A DNA stretch of 64,000 nucleotides from Prochlorococcus sp. MIT 1223. Lineage in GTDB: Bacteria > Cyanobacteriota > Cyanobacteriia > PCC-6307 > Cyanobiaceae. The position numbers and the translations under genes were made by a program. Below the pieces are notes generated by a model. That model ran no database searches, was not told the DNA's origin, and was given only the letters and a program-made list of their open reading frames with translations. The stretch is taken from the NCBI RefSeq assembly GCF_034092465.1, contig NZ_CP139303.1, positions 1,640,865-1,704,864 on the forward strand, in the 5' to 3' direction. This document shows, piece after piece, positions 26,469 to 35,677 of the stretch. Each line of letters begins with the position of its first letter. Position 1 is the stretch's first letter.

Positions 26469-28278
26469 AGTCCTCTCTTATAGCAGGATTTCTCATGGAA
26501 TCGTTAAGCATAATACTTCTCATTAATGTTCTCCATGCATAAGCAGCCTTTCCACTACTATTATTGGTCTCTTGATTGTTGTCATGGCCAAACCAGACAC
26601 CTGTAGTTAGTTTAGGCAAAGATCCGATAAACCAAACATCCCTTGCACCTTCTGATGTCCCAGTCTTGCCCGCGACATCTATGTCTTTGATAATTGCTGG
26701 TCTCCCTGTCCCTTCATTGACTACTTTCGTGAGCATTTTAGTGAGAGTTTCCGCAATATGATAGCTAACGGCAATCCGACCTTCGCTCCCATTTTTATCC
26801 CTTTCCCAAATAATTGTGCCCTCAGGCCCTATAATTTTTTCGAAAGGAGTAGGTTTCATATAAATTCCTCTATTTGCTATTGCAGCATAGGCTGCAGTCA
26901 TATTAATAACTGTTTCTTCAAATACTCCAATTGCTAGTGGATAATACTTTTCTAGTCTACTTTCTTTTCCAATGCCTAGCTTATTAGCAATTGAAATTAC
27001 TTCATCAAAACCTACTTGATCTAAAAGATAAACAGCTACGGTATTTAAGGAATACTTAAATGAATCAGACAGTGATACTTCTCCAAGATATTCGTTGTCG
27101 AAGTTTTTAGGGCAATAATCATCCCAGCACTTAGGCTCGTCTTCAACAATGTCATTGGGCTTGTAGCCTTTATTTAATGCGGCTGCATAGGTGATAATCT
27201 TAAATGTTGAACCAGGTGATCGCAATGCCTGAGTGGCTCGGTTGAATTCATTAGATTCAAAATCTTTGCCGCCTATTAAAACTCGCACGAGCCCAGTTGA
27301 AGGTTCAATTGAGACTATTGCACCTTCAAGTTCTCCCTTTGCTTGTTTTTTGACTACTTCTTTTGCTTTTTGTTGCCAATCCAAATTAAGACTTGTATGA
27401 ATTGTAAGACCTCCAATTTCAAGCTGATCTTTACTAATTAGAAATGGTAATTCTTGCAGAACCCAACCAGAAAAGTACGGTGCAAGACTATTAAAATACT
27501 TAGGTGTAGAGGGGCTTAACTGTAGTGGAGAATTTAGTGCACTTTTAAATTCATTTTGAGAAATAAAACCTTCAAGTCGCATCCTTTCTAAAACAATGTC
27601 TCGACGTTTGATTGCTAATTGAGGGCTGACAAGTGGAGAGAATAATGACGGAGCAGGAGCCAGTCCAGCAATTAGTGCTATTTCATCTGTATCTAGTTGA
27701 TCTGGAGTCTTCGAGAAATATATCCATGACGCATCTGCTATCCCATATGCGCCTGAACCCAAGTAGACCTTGTTAAGGTACTCTTCCAGGATTTCGTCTT
27801 TCGTTAATTGACGCTCTAATTTGAAGGCAAGAGCAGCTTCTTTTATTTTTCTTTTAATGCTTTGATCCTGTTTTAGGAAAACTATGCGAGCTAACTGTTG
27901 GGTGATAGTACTTCCACCTTCATGTACGGCTCTTTGATTTAGGTTTGTTTTTATTGCTCTACTAATACTCCAAAAGTCAACTCCATTATGTTTGTAGAAA
28001 CGTCTATCCTCAGATGCTATGAATGCATTTTTGATTTTTATAGGTATGTTCTCGAAGTTGATCTTCTCTCTAGTGACGTGACCAAGTTTTTGAATCACAA
28101 TTCCATTTGTAGATAGGAGTGTAATTGTTCCAGGCCTACTGAAAGTCAATACTTTTTTTGCTTCTGCTAGGGTTGCGTCGATTCTTTGAATAATTGATTT
28201 TTCTGAAATTGCAACAACGGAACCTAATATTATTGAACTAGATGCGATTAAAAACCAACGTAAGAAACCATTGATCAC
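26461..28278 (-). CDS. Class A penicillin-binding protein (transglycosylase/transpeptidase)
   Basis: Bifunctional peptidoglycan polymerase, anchored by one N-terminal helix (about 6-25). The glycosyltransferase domain has the catalytic glutamate in IASEDRRFYKHNGVDFW (near 88) and EGGSTITQQLARI. The transpeptidase domain has the nucleophile in RSPGSTFK (near 356), the SxN motif in YSLNTV and KTGTS near 538. The 605-aa length is at the short end for class A enzymes; it ends soon after the KTGTS domain with no long tail. chlG lies 10 nt upstream on the same strand. Confidence 0.93.
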   Translation of the reverse strand: MINGFLRWFLIASSSIILGSVVAISEKSIIQRIDATLAEAKKVLTFSRPGTITLLSTNGIVIQKLGHVTREKINFENIPIKIKNAFIASEDRRFYKHNGVDFWSISRAIKTNLNQRAVHEGGSTITQQLARIVFLKQDQSIKRKIKEAALAFKLERQLTKDEILEEYLNKVYLGSGAYGIADASWIYFSKTPDQLDTDEIALIAGLAPAPSLFSPLVSPQLAIKRRDIVLERMRLEGFISQNEFKSALNSPLQLSPSTPKYFNSLAPYFSGWVLQELPFLISKDQLEIGGLTIHTSLNLDWQQKAKEVVKKQAKGELEGAIVSIEPSTGLVRVLIGGKDFESNEFNRATQALRSPGSTFKIITYAAALNKGYKPNDIVEDEPKCWDDYCPKNFDNEYLGEVSLSDSFKYSLNTVAVYLLDQVGFDEVISIANKLGIGKESRLEKYYPLAIGVFEETVINMTAAYAAIANRGIYMKPTPFEKIIGPEGTIIWERDKNGSEGRIAVSYHIAETLTKMLTKVVNEGTGRPAIIKDIDVAGKTGTSEGARDVWFIGSLPKLTTGVWFGHDNNQETNNSSGKAAYAWRTLMRSIMLNDSMRNPAIREDFN

Positions 28279-28288
28279 GTTTAATTTT

Positions 28289-29236
28289 TTATATGATTAA
28301 TGAACTATGTCCAATAGCAAGGGCGGTAACTAGCATTCCTAGAATTAAAAAAGGCTGAGCACTTGCTTGATATTTAACGTCAAAAGCAAGAGGATCTCTT
28401 AATAGCCAAATATCTTGAAAGGTTATTTGAGGAATAATTAGTAAAACTAGTATTACTGAAGCAAAGTGTTGACCTATTAGTACCAGTACCACAACCATCA
28501 TTAATTGAAAAATATCAATCATTCCAGCACTAATCCAACTTGCATTTTTAATTCCAAAAACTACAGGTAAGGAACTTAGCCCTAGCTCTTTATCTCCTTC
28601 TACACTCTTAAAATCATTTATTACAGCAATTCCTAGACCTGCCAAGCTATAAGCCAGTGTTAGAAGAGCTGTAATCCAAGTAAGTTCACCAAATAGTGCT
28701 TGCCCTGCCCACCAAGGGAGTGCGATATAACTTGCTCCAAGCGCGTAATTACCTAGCCATCCATTTTGTTTAAGCTTCAAAGGAGGAGCAGAATAGATAT
28801 AACTTACGAATGAGCCGCCAAGAGCTAATAGAAATACAGTAGGCGTGGAGTGATTTGACCATAAATCTAATAAGTAGGCAACACATAGACCAGCAATTAA
28901 AAGAAACCAAATTTGTACTTTAACTTGAGTTAAAGAGATTGCGCCTGACGGGATTGGACGATTAGGTTCATTAATTGCATCTATTTCCCTATCAAAGTAG
29001 TCATTAATAGTCTGTGTATACCCTGTTAGAAGTGGGCCACTCATTAGCATGCAAGCAAAAGATGCAAGAATATTGCTTATATGCCATTGAAAATTGCCAC
29101 TTGCGGCTGCACCACAAATAACTCCCCAAATTAATGGTATCCAAGTGATTGGCTTCATAAGCTGCAATCTCAGCTTCCATATGTTTTTCGTTTCGGATCC
29201 TCCTTTTATCCCAAGGAGTTGACGAGCATCACTCAC
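28289..29236 (-). CDS. chlG: Chlorophyll synthase (ChlG)
   Basis: Thylakoid-membrane UbiA-family prenyltransferase that esterifies chlorophyllide with phytyl or geranylgeranyl diphosphate. The 315-aa protein has about eight membrane helices. Its two Asp-rich motifs are NDYFDREIDAINEPNRPIPS (near 85-105) and INDFKSVEGDKELGLSSLPV (near 210-228), and both match ChlG rather than UbiA. It sits 16 nt after the petP-like gene and 10 nt before the PBP gene on the same strand. Confidence 0.95.
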   Translation of the reverse strand: MSDARQLLGIKGGSETKNIWKLRLQLMKPITWIPLIWGVICGAAASGNFQWHISNILASFACMLMSGPLLTGYTQTINDYFDREIDAINEPNRPIPSGAISLTQVKVQIWFLLIAGLCVAYLLDLWSNHSTPTVFLLALGGSFVSYIYSAPPLKLKQNGWLGNYALGASYIALPWWAGQALFGELTWITALLTLAYSLAGLGIAVINDFKSVEGDKELGLSSLPVVFGIKNASWISAGMIDIFQLMMVVVLVLIGQHFASVILVLLIIPQITFQDIWLLRDPLAFDVKYQASAQPFLILGMLVTALAIGHSSLII

Positions 29237-29252
29237 TATTTAACCCTCATTA

Positions 29253-29471
29253 TTATTTGATTTCATCTTCAAAAAACCAGCTTTTTTGTCCATTGCTAAA
29301 TTCTAATACCACCCCAATACCAGTACCGTCAGTCATTTTGTAATCTCTAACGGTGCCTCTAGGATCGTTTTCTAGTTGAGTGATTAGATTTGGTGGGATC
29401 CTGTCTCTGACCCTATCAAGGTTAACCTTGATCTTGGATCCGATTCTAGTAAGAGTCGCTGGCTGGGGCAT
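29253..29471 (-). CDS. petP: PetP-like cytochrome b6f subunit (DUF2862)
   Basis: 72-aa soluble protein of the DUF2862 family. The hallmark is GTGIGVVLEFSNGQKSWFFE near the C-terminus, with an N-terminal part (VNLDRVRDRIPPNLI) and the SH3-like beta pattern expected of PetP. In Synechocystis the PetP protein associates with the cytochrome b6f complex and modulates electron flow; the same role here is inference from family. It precedes chlG on the same strand and is divergent from hisF. Confidence 0.8.
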   Translation of the reverse strand: MPQPATLTRIGSKIKVNLDRVRDRIPPNLITQLENDPRGTVRDYKMTDGTGIGVVLEFSNGQKSWFFEDEIK

Positions 29472-29542
29472 TGCCTGCTGGGCTTTAAATGTTGGGCAAC
29501 CCTAACAGTTCCTTCCCCTATAGCTCCAATTAATTTCTCAAA

Positions 29543-30316
29543 ATGGTCGCTCTTCGTTTAATTCCTTGCCTTGATGTTGCTAATGGTCGTGTTGTAAAAG
29601 GTGTGAATTTTGTGGGTCTACGTGATGCGGGTGACCCTGTCGAACTTGCTTGCAATTACTGTAGTGCTGGCGCTGACGAGTTGGTGTTTTTAGATATTGC
29701 GGCAAGTCATGAAGGTAGAAAAACGTTATTAGAAATGGTTCAAAGGACTGCTGAAGCTGTAACAATCCCTTTTACAGTTGGAGGAGGAATTAGCTCAATT
29801 GATGGGATTACTGAACTTTTAAGAGCAGGTGCAGACAAAATTAGCTTGAACTCGTCGGCTGTTCGAGATCCTTCTTTGATTTCTAAAGGTGCAGAAAGAT
29901 TTGGTTCTCAGTGCATAGTTGTTGCCATTGACGCAAAAAAAAATAATGAAATTACTGATAAATGGGATGTATTTGTGAATGGTGGAAGGAAGAAGACAGG
30001 TTTGGATGCTCTCAATTGGGCTGAAAGAGTTGCTGAACTTGGTGCAGGAGAGATCTTGCTGACGTCCATGGATGGCGATGGGACACAGAATGGATATGAC
30101 CTCCCTCTTACTAAAGCCATTGCAGAGGCTGTGCCGATTCCAGTTATTGCATCTGGGGGAGCAGGATCGCTAGACCATATTTCCCAGGCATTCAATCAGG
30201 GTTGCGCTTCGGCAGCTTTGTTGGCTTCTCTTTTGCATGATGGTGATTTAACTGTGCAAGAAATTAAAAGATTTTTAATTAACCAAGGACTACTGATTCG
30301 TCCTTTAGAGGATTAA
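29543..30316 (+). CDS. hisF: Imidazole glycerol phosphate synthase, cyclase subunit
   Basis: TIM-barrel subunit that, with HisH, makes IGP and AICAR in histidine synthesis. The 257-aa product starts [20 protein letters not shown], with catalytic aspartates in PCLDV and VVAIDAKK. The phosphate-binding loops [17 protein letters not shown] and ASGGAGS are present. Length is normal. menG follows 60 nt downstream. Confidence 0.96.
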   Translation: MVALRLIPCLDVANGRVVKGVNFVGLRDAGDPVELACNYCSAGADELVFLDIAASHEGRKTLLEMVQRTAEAVTIPFTVGGGISSIDGITELLRAGADKISLNSSAVRDPSLISKGAERFGSQCIVVAIDAKKNNEITDKWDVFVNGGRKKTGLDALNWAERVAELGAGEILLTSMDGDGTQNGYDLPLTKAIAEAVPIPVIASGGAGSLDHISQAFNQGCASAALLASLLHDGDLTVQEIKRFLINQGLLIRPLED

Positions 30317-30376
30317 TTTCTATTTAGATCCTTATAATTATTTATCTAAGAACTCTTATCCAAATAAAATTAAGAT

Positions 30377-31078
30377 ATGTACAACTATAAAAAAGAATTT
30401 GTAAAAGATATATTTAATGATATATCTTTTAAATATGATTTTTTAAATGATCTTTTTAGCCTAGGTCTTCATAGGGTATGGAAGAGAAAACTATTATCTT
30501 TGCTAAAACCTACTCCTGGTCAATATTGGGTGGATCTTTGTTGTGGTACGGGTGATTTGGCAATTAATTTGGCAAATCATGTTGGCCCGGATGGTAGAAT
30601 ATATGGTATTGATTATGCAGAAAAAACCTTAGAAATAGCAAGAAAAAAGTGTCTCAATCATCCTGATTTACAAATTAAGTGGATCAATAATGACATCCTT
30701 AATGATTGCGATAATTTTTATACTTTTGATGGAGTGACTATGGCATATGGACTACGGAATCTTTCTGATCCTTTAATGGGTTTTAAGATTATTCGTCAAT
30801 ATTTAAAGCCAGGAGGTAAAGCAGGAATATTAGACTTCCAGCCTAGTAAAGATAACTCTTTTAGTGGATACTTTCAGAAAATTTATTTAAGAAATATTGT
30901 AGTCCCAATTGCTTCTATGTTTGGCTTTAGAGAACAATATGGTTATATTGAAAATAGTATTAAGAGATTTCCTAATGGTTACAATCAAATTATTTTAGCT
31001 GAGAAAGCAGGATTTAGCAGCGCTAAATACTATCCAATTGCTTTAGATCAAATGGGTATATTGATTTTGAAAAATTAA
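30377..31078 (+). CDS. menG: Demethylmenaquinone/phylloquinone methyltransferase
   Basis: UbiE/MenG-family SAM methyltransferase, 233 aa. Motifs are FNDISFKYDFLNDLFSLGLH at the N-terminus, the SAM loop DLCCGTGDLAINL, and AYGLRNLSDP followed by KPGGKAGILDF. In cyanobacteria with phylloquinone this enzyme performs the last methylation of vitamin K1 for photosystem I. It may alternatively act on a plastoquinone precursor. It converges on the DUF721 gene with an 11-nt gap. Confidence 0.92.
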   Translation: MYNYKKEFVKDIFNDISFKYDFLNDLFSLGLHRVWKRKLLSLLKPTPGQYWVDLCCGTGDLAINLANHVGPDGRIYGIDYAEKTLEIARKKCLNHPDLQIKWINNDILNDCDNFYTFDGVTMAYGLRNLSDPLMGFKIIRQYLKPGGKAGILDFQPSKDNSFSGYFQKIYLRNIVVPIASMFGFREQYGYIENSIKRFPNGYNQIILAEKAGFSSAKYYPIALDQMGILILKN

Positions 31079-31089
31079 ATGAGAAAGAT

Positions 31090-31557
31090 TTATTTGGGAA
31101 GATCTTTTCTTTTACAGAAACAACACATGCTCCATCTCTTAAGTTCTCCTATTGGAGCTGGCTTTTTACATTTAGGACATATTTTTAATCCATGAATATC
31201 AATTCTGCTTGGATGTTTTTCCCAAATAACTGATTCAGTTTCCATAGCCTTTTTTTTCTGAAAATGAAATTGCTGTATACGTATATCTTTTATTTCATAA
31301 CCAGCATTTACTAAAGAGTTTAGAAGTTGACTTTTTGTATATAAAAGCGCTTGACGCCATTGAGGGTGACTTGCTCCGATTACCAGAGTGCCTCTTTTAA
31401 GGCTTAAAGGTGTGCAATTCGATGCAAGTTTTTTGCCAACTAAATTTGCCCAATCATGGGATAAGGCAGCTAACTTGCTAGTTTGTTTCCAATCATTTTT
31501 TATTTGATCTAGACAACTAGATAATGAACGTTTGTTTGAATGAATTTTCTTTTGCAT
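31090..31557 (-). CDS. DUF721 (DciA-like) protein with C-terminal zinc-ribbon
   Basis: 155-aa protein. The N-terminal 100 residues match the DUF721 pattern (WANLVGKKLASNCTPLSLKRGTL ... SHPQWRQALLYTKSQLL), the family of the replicative helicase loader DciA. A C-terminal pair of cysteine knuckles, CPKCKKP and MCCFCKRK, could bind zinc. The likely role is loading or assisting DnaB at replication, by family; this has not been shown here. It is convergent with menG and divergent from vipp1. Confidence 0.75.
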   Translation of the reverse strand: MQKKIHSNKRSLSSCLDQIKNDWKQTSKLAALSHDWANLVGKKLASNCTPLSLKRGTLVIGASHPQWRQALLYTKSQLLNSLVNAGYEIKDIRIQQFHFQKKKAMETESVIWEKHPSRIDIHGLKICPKCKKPAPIGELKRWSMCCFCKRKDLPK

Positions 31558-31674
31558 AGATCTAAATTTTAAAAAATGTATTTTTGATTCTCAGCTAATT
31601 ATTGATATCACTACTTTAAGTGCTTTTTTTCGTGTTTTCATGGCTAGCCTTTATATATATATTTAAATTCCTAA

Positions 31675-32478
31675 ATGGGATTCTTTGACAAATTGAGTCG
31701 CTTGTTCAGAGCTAACTTGAATGATCTAGTTAGTAAAGCTGAAGATCCAGCAAAAATTTTAGATCAGTCTATGGCTGATATGCAGAATGATTTGGTTAAG
31801 CTTCGTCAGGCAGTCGCTATGGCAATTGCAAGTCAGAGGAGATTGAAAAATCAATTTGATCAGGGTCAAATCCAAATTAAAACTTGGTATGAAAGGGCTG
31901 AAATGGCTCTTTTAAAAGGAGAAGATACTTTAGCGAGAGAGGCTTTAACTTATAGAAAATCTCTTCAAGAAAATTCAAAGTCATTAATTTATCAACTTGA
32001 ATCACAAGATGGACATGTTCAAAAACTGAAAAAAAATCTATTGGCATTAGAGGGCAAGATTTCCGAAGTCAAGACTAAGAAAGATATGTTAAAGGCTAGA
32101 GCTCAGGCAGCAAAAGCCCAGAAGCAGTTAGAGAATGTGGTTGGAAATATGAATACAAATTCTGCTATGGCTGCATTCGAGAGAATGCAGGATAAAGTTG
32201 AATCGATGGAAGCATCTAGTGAAGCCGCCGCTGAATTAGCCCAATCAGATTTAGAAAGTAAATTTGCTGCACTCGATTCTAATGATGATATTGAGGAGGA
32301 ATTGAATCAGATTCGTGAAGGGCTTAAAGCAGGCGTAGATAGAGTAGCTTTACCTGAAGGATCAAACCCCACTTTGAATTCAAGCATTGAATCTATTGAG
32401 AATGAAATTAAAATTGTGGAAGTGTCTGAAATTGATTCTGAATTGGAAGAACTAAGAAAAAATCTCAAAAAGCCTTGA
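31675..32478 (+). CDS. vipp1: Membrane-associated VIPP1/IM30 (PspA family)
   Basis: 267-aa helical protein. The N-terminal amphipathic helix (MGFFDKLSRLFRANLNDLV) is the membrane anchor. EDPAKILDQSMADMQ and the following 200 residues form the coiled-coil PspA core. An extra tail of about 40 residues after the core (SIESIENEIKIVEVSEIDSE) identifies VIPP1 rather than PspA. It forms ESCRT-III-like rings and supports thylakoid membrane maintenance. birA follows 37 nt downstream. Confidence 0.92.
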   Translation: MGFFDKLSRLFRANLNDLVSKAEDPAKILDQSMADMQNDLVKLRQAVAMAIASQRRLKNQFDQGQIQIKTWYERAEMALLKGEDTLAREALTYRKSLQENSKSLIYQLESQDGHVQKLKKNLLALEGKISEVKTKKDMLKARAQAAKAQKQLENVVGNMNTNSAMAAFERMQDKVESMEASSEAAAELAQSDLESKFAALDSNDDIEEELNQIREGLKAGVDRVALPEGSNPTLNSSIESIENEIKIVEVSEIDSELEELRKNLKKP

Positions 32479-32515
32479 TAAATATAAAACAGTTCAACTT
32501 ACTGAATTTATTTTT

Positions 32516-33271
32516 GTGATTAATCAAGAAAGAATAAGCTCAGCCACTATTGCTAAATCTTTGCAAAAAAAGTCAACTTTAAGCAATCAGTGGCAATTGA
32601 GATATACCCCAGTATGTGGAAGTACTGAAAGGAAGCTTTCAGAATGGCTTGAAGAAAAACCATTATCAAATAATCAATCTAGAGCTTTTCTTGCATCTCG
32701 CCAGATCTCTGGAGTAGGGCAAAGAGGGAGATTCTGGGAATCTCCAAGAGGAGGCATATGGTTAAGTGCTGCTATCCCATGCCTTGGGAGAAAGCAATCA
32801 CCTAGTTTATTTGGTCTTGCTGTTGCATTTGCCTTGTCCCAAAGACTAGAACTCAAGAAAATCAAGACTCAAATCAAGTGGCCAAATGATTTATTGTTTT
32901 TCGGCAAAAAATTAGCTGGCTTCTTGCCAAGCCTTATTTATCGAGGGGAATATTTTAGGTTTGCGAGGGTTGGCGTAGGGTTAAATGTTCTAAATAGAAC
33001 CCCAGTTAATGGGACTTCTATTTCTGAAATAATGGGATCTAAGTACTTATCAATACCTGATTGGTCTACTGAAGTACTTCTATCAATTGAATTAGCAAAG
33101 AATCTCTTTGATGAAGATGATTTATTTTATCTAGAGGCTGAAAAGTTATTATGGGCGAAAACGGTTGTAGATCCTAAATCTGGAAAAGAATGGGAAATAG
33201 ATGGCTTAGATAATACGGGAGGACTGAGACTAAAATTAGGTAATAAGAAAATTGTTTGGAATAGATTTTAA
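32516..33271 (+). CDS. birA: Biotin--[acetyl-CoA-carboxylase] ligase
   Basis: 251-aa class I biotin ligase without the DNA-binding HTH domain, so it is an enzyme only and not a repressor. The biotin/ATP loop reads SGVGQRGRFWESPRGGIWLS; the family GRGRRGR is changed to GVGQRGR. The lysine site is in KWPNDLLFFGKKLAG, followed by VGVGLNV. It transfers biotin to AccB. The start is GTG at 32516. It may be co-transcribed with vipp1. Confidence 0.9.
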   Translation: MINQERISSATIAKSLQKKSTLSNQWQLRYTPVCGSTERKLSEWLEEKPLSNNQSRAFLASRQISGVGQRGRFWESPRGGIWLSAAIPCLGRKQSPSLFGLAVAFALSQRLELKKIKTQIKWPNDLLFFGKKLAGFLPSLIYRGEYFRFARVGVGLNVLNRTPVNGTSISEIMGSKYLSIPDWSTEVLLSIELAKNLFDEDDLFYLEAEKLLWAKTVVDPKSGKEWEIDGLDNTGGLRLKLGNKKIVWNRF

Positions 33272-33285
33272 GAAAATATTATTAA

Positions 33286-34017
33286 TTAGCTTTTATTTAT
33301 TAAATTAGTAATTTTCCCATCTTTGAATAAAGCTATTCTTTTTGCTCTTTCGGCAACATGGTCTTCGTGAGTAACAATAACAATGGTTTTACCTTGATTG
33401 TGGAGCTCATCAAATATGTTCAACACATCATCAGTTGTCCTTGAATCAAGAGCTCCTGTTGGTTCATCTGCTAGTAAAAGAGATGGTTGATTAATAATTG
33501 CTCTTGCAATTGCAACCCTCTGTTGTTGGCCTCCTGATAATTGATTTGGGAGATTTAGCATCCTTTCAGAAAGTCCTACTTTCCTTAAAGCCTCTTCTGC
33601 TAAAACCTTCCTTTCCGTATAAGGCATACAGGCATAAACCATTGGAAGCATTACATTCTCAAGAGCATTTGCTTCCTTTAAAAGGTGAAACTGTTGAAAA
33701 ACAAATCCTAATTCATTATTCCTAATATCAGCTAATTGATTGTCATTTAAGTCTTGGAGATTTTTTCCATTTAATTCATAAATCCCGGAAGAAGGTCTGT
33801 CTAGGCATCCCAAAATATTCATAGCAGTACTTTTGCCAGATCCACTTGCTCCCATTACGGCAAGGTAATCCCCTTTATTGACATTCAAATCAATTTCATC
33901 AAGTGCCTTTACTTGAAGGTTGCCTTCTCCATAAATTTTGCTAACGCTATGAAGACGAGCGACAGGTGTCTGAGGATTTTTAGCCAATTGCCCCTTTGCT
34001 TGCAATTGCAATGGCAT
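33286..34017 (-). CDS. ABC transporter ATP-binding protein, MacB/LolD/DevA type
   Basis: 243-aa ATPase with Walker [11 protein letters not shown]-loop QQFHLLKEA, signature [14 protein letters not shown] and Walker [16 protein letters not shown]. The signature and size match the MacB/LolD/DevA group that powers lipoprotein, peptide or glycolipid export. No permease of that type is next to it, so the partner is elsewhere. The first 38 nt of the gene overlap the 3' end of ndhB, so translation is probably coupled to ndhB. Confidence 0.88.
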   Translation of the reverse strand: MPLQLQAKGQLAKNPQTPVARLHSVSKIYGEGNLQVKALDEIDLNVNKGDYLAVMGASGSGKSTAMNILGCLDRPSSGIYELNGKNLQDLNDNQLADIRNNELGFVFQQFHLLKEANALENVMLPMVYACMPYTERKVLAEEALRKVGLSERMLNLPNQLSGGQQQRVAIARAIINQPSLLLADEPTGALDSRTTDDVLNIFDELHNQGKTIVIVTHEDHVAERAKRIALFKDGKITNLINKS

Positions 34018-35512
34018 CTTGAAGGAGTGGGGTCCCCGCTACTGCATCATTAGCCCATTTGAATAAAGGGTTTGAAAGGACTCCTCCAACGGCTGTTACA
34101 AAAACACAGGCAATTAAGGCAACTCTTAGTGGAGGCAATCCAATTGTTTGCCATTGAATACTTGGATAGGACTTGACTATCTCTGAAGCTTCTTGAGGTT
34201 CTTTAACAACCATCATTTTAATAACAGAAATATAATAATAAATTGAAATTACAGAAGTAATAAGACCTACAATTACTAGTAGATATTGTTGATCTGCCCA
34301 TCCTGCAAAAAACAGATAAATCTTACCAAAGAATCCCAACATTGGAGGTATGCCACCTAATGAAAGAAGGCAAAGACTTAATCCAAGGGTTATTAAAGGA
34401 TCCTTTTGATATAGACCAGCATAATCAGCAATTCTGTCGCTTCCAGTCCTGATTGAAAAGAGAATTATGCAGGCGAATGCACCAAGATTCATAAATAAAT
34501 AAGCCGCCATATAGAGAACCATTGCAGAAAAACCTTCTTCAGTTCCACAAACAAGACCTATCATCACAAAACCTGCTTGCCCAATAGAGCTATATGCAAG
34601 CATTCGTTTCATTGATGATTGAGCAAGAGCAACAACATTCCCTAAAGTCATGCTTAAAACGGCTAGGACCGTAAATAAAAGCTTCCATTGAGTATCAAAA
34701 GCATCAAAACATCCAATAAGAACCCTTAGGGCAAGTGCAAATCCTGCTGCTTTAGATCCAACTGACAAGAAAGCGACTACAGGAGTTGGTGATCCTTCAT
34801 AAACGTCAGGAGTCCATTGATGAAAAGGAACTGCTGCAATTTTGAATGCAACAGTTGCTAGAACAAAAACGAGTGATAATGCGACTAAGGGAGAAGGACT
34901 ATCTTGAATTGCTATGCCAATTCCTTTAAGACTTGTGGTGCCACTAATTCCATAGAGCAAAGAAGCTCCATAAAGAAAAACAGCTGCGGCAGCTGACCCA
35001 ACTAGTAGATATTTCAAAGCAGCTTCCGAACTTCTTGCATCCCGTTTCATATAACCTGCGAGCAAGTAACTTGCGACCGAGAGAGTCTCTAACGATACGA
35101 ATACGCTGACCAGGTCAGTTGATCCACATAAGAGCATTGCTCCAAGTGTTGCGGCCAACAAAATCGCTGCGTATTCCCCTACAGGACTTCCACTTTTTTC
35201 GGCATAACGCCAGCTAATTAAAAGAGATATGAGTGTTGAGAGGGCGATAACCCCTCTGAATGCGATCGCAAGATTATCAGCAACAAAAGCACCTAAGAAG
35301 GATTCTTGTAATGATCCATTCCATTGAGAAGCTAGTACTACAAGTGCAGACACAAGGCCTGCATAGCAAATAGGAGGAGACCATTTAGCTGCAGTTTCCT
35401 CACCTGCTAGATCTACTAATAAAGTGCCAAGCATTGCTAGAAGTACAAAACCTTCTGGAATAACTGCTTTTGCATTTAATGAAAGGTTTAGCAGCTCATT
35501 TGGAGCACCCAT
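33980..35512 (-). CDS. ndhB: NAD(P)H-quinone oxidoreductase subunit 2 (NdhB)
   Basis: 510-aa antiporter-like subunit of the thylakoid NDH-1 complex, used in respiration, cyclic electron flow and CO2 uptake. It has about 14 membrane helices. The conserved core has [19 protein letters not shown] and [20 protein letters not shown], and [19 protein letters not shown] carries the NuoN/NdhB hallmark. Length matches cyanobacterial NdhB. It is divergent from topA. Other ndh genes are not in the window. Confidence 0.96.
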   Translation of the reverse strand: MGAPNELLNLSLNAKAVIPEGFVLLAMLGTLLVDLAGEETAAKWSPPICYAGLVSALVVLASQWNGSLQESFLGAFVADNLAIAFRGVIALSTLISLLISWRYAEKSGSPVGEYAAILLAATLGAMLLCGSTDLVSVFVSLETLSVASYLLAGYMKRDARSSEAALKYLLVGSAAAAVFLYGASLLYGISGTTSLKGIGIAIQDSPSPLVALSLVFVLATVAFKIAAVPFHQWTPDVYEGSPTPVVAFLSVGSKAAGFALALRVLIGCFDAFDTQWKLLFTVLAVLSMTLGNVVALAQSSMKRMLAYSSIGQAGFVMIGLVCGTEEGFSAMVLYMAAYLFMNLGAFACIILFSIRTGSDRIADYAGLYQKDPLITLGLSLCLLSLGGIPPMLGFFGKIYLFFAGWADQQYLLVIVGLITSVISIYYYISVIKMMVVKEPQEASEIVKSYPSIQWQTIGLPPLRVALIACVFVTAVGGVLSNPLFKWANDAVAGTPLLQDAIAIASKGAIG

Positions 35513-35677
35513 AGCCTGCTTAGTTTGTAGTGGAGAACTGATTTCAGGCTTGATTTTTTACTTTCAAACCTTTTTCCTGACTCTAGCGAGGTTATGAAAT
35601 ATGCCTTTTATATGATGACGTTCTATGCATTTTGCTCCACAGTGCGATAGATAGTGGTAAGAATTATTTGTTCGCCT

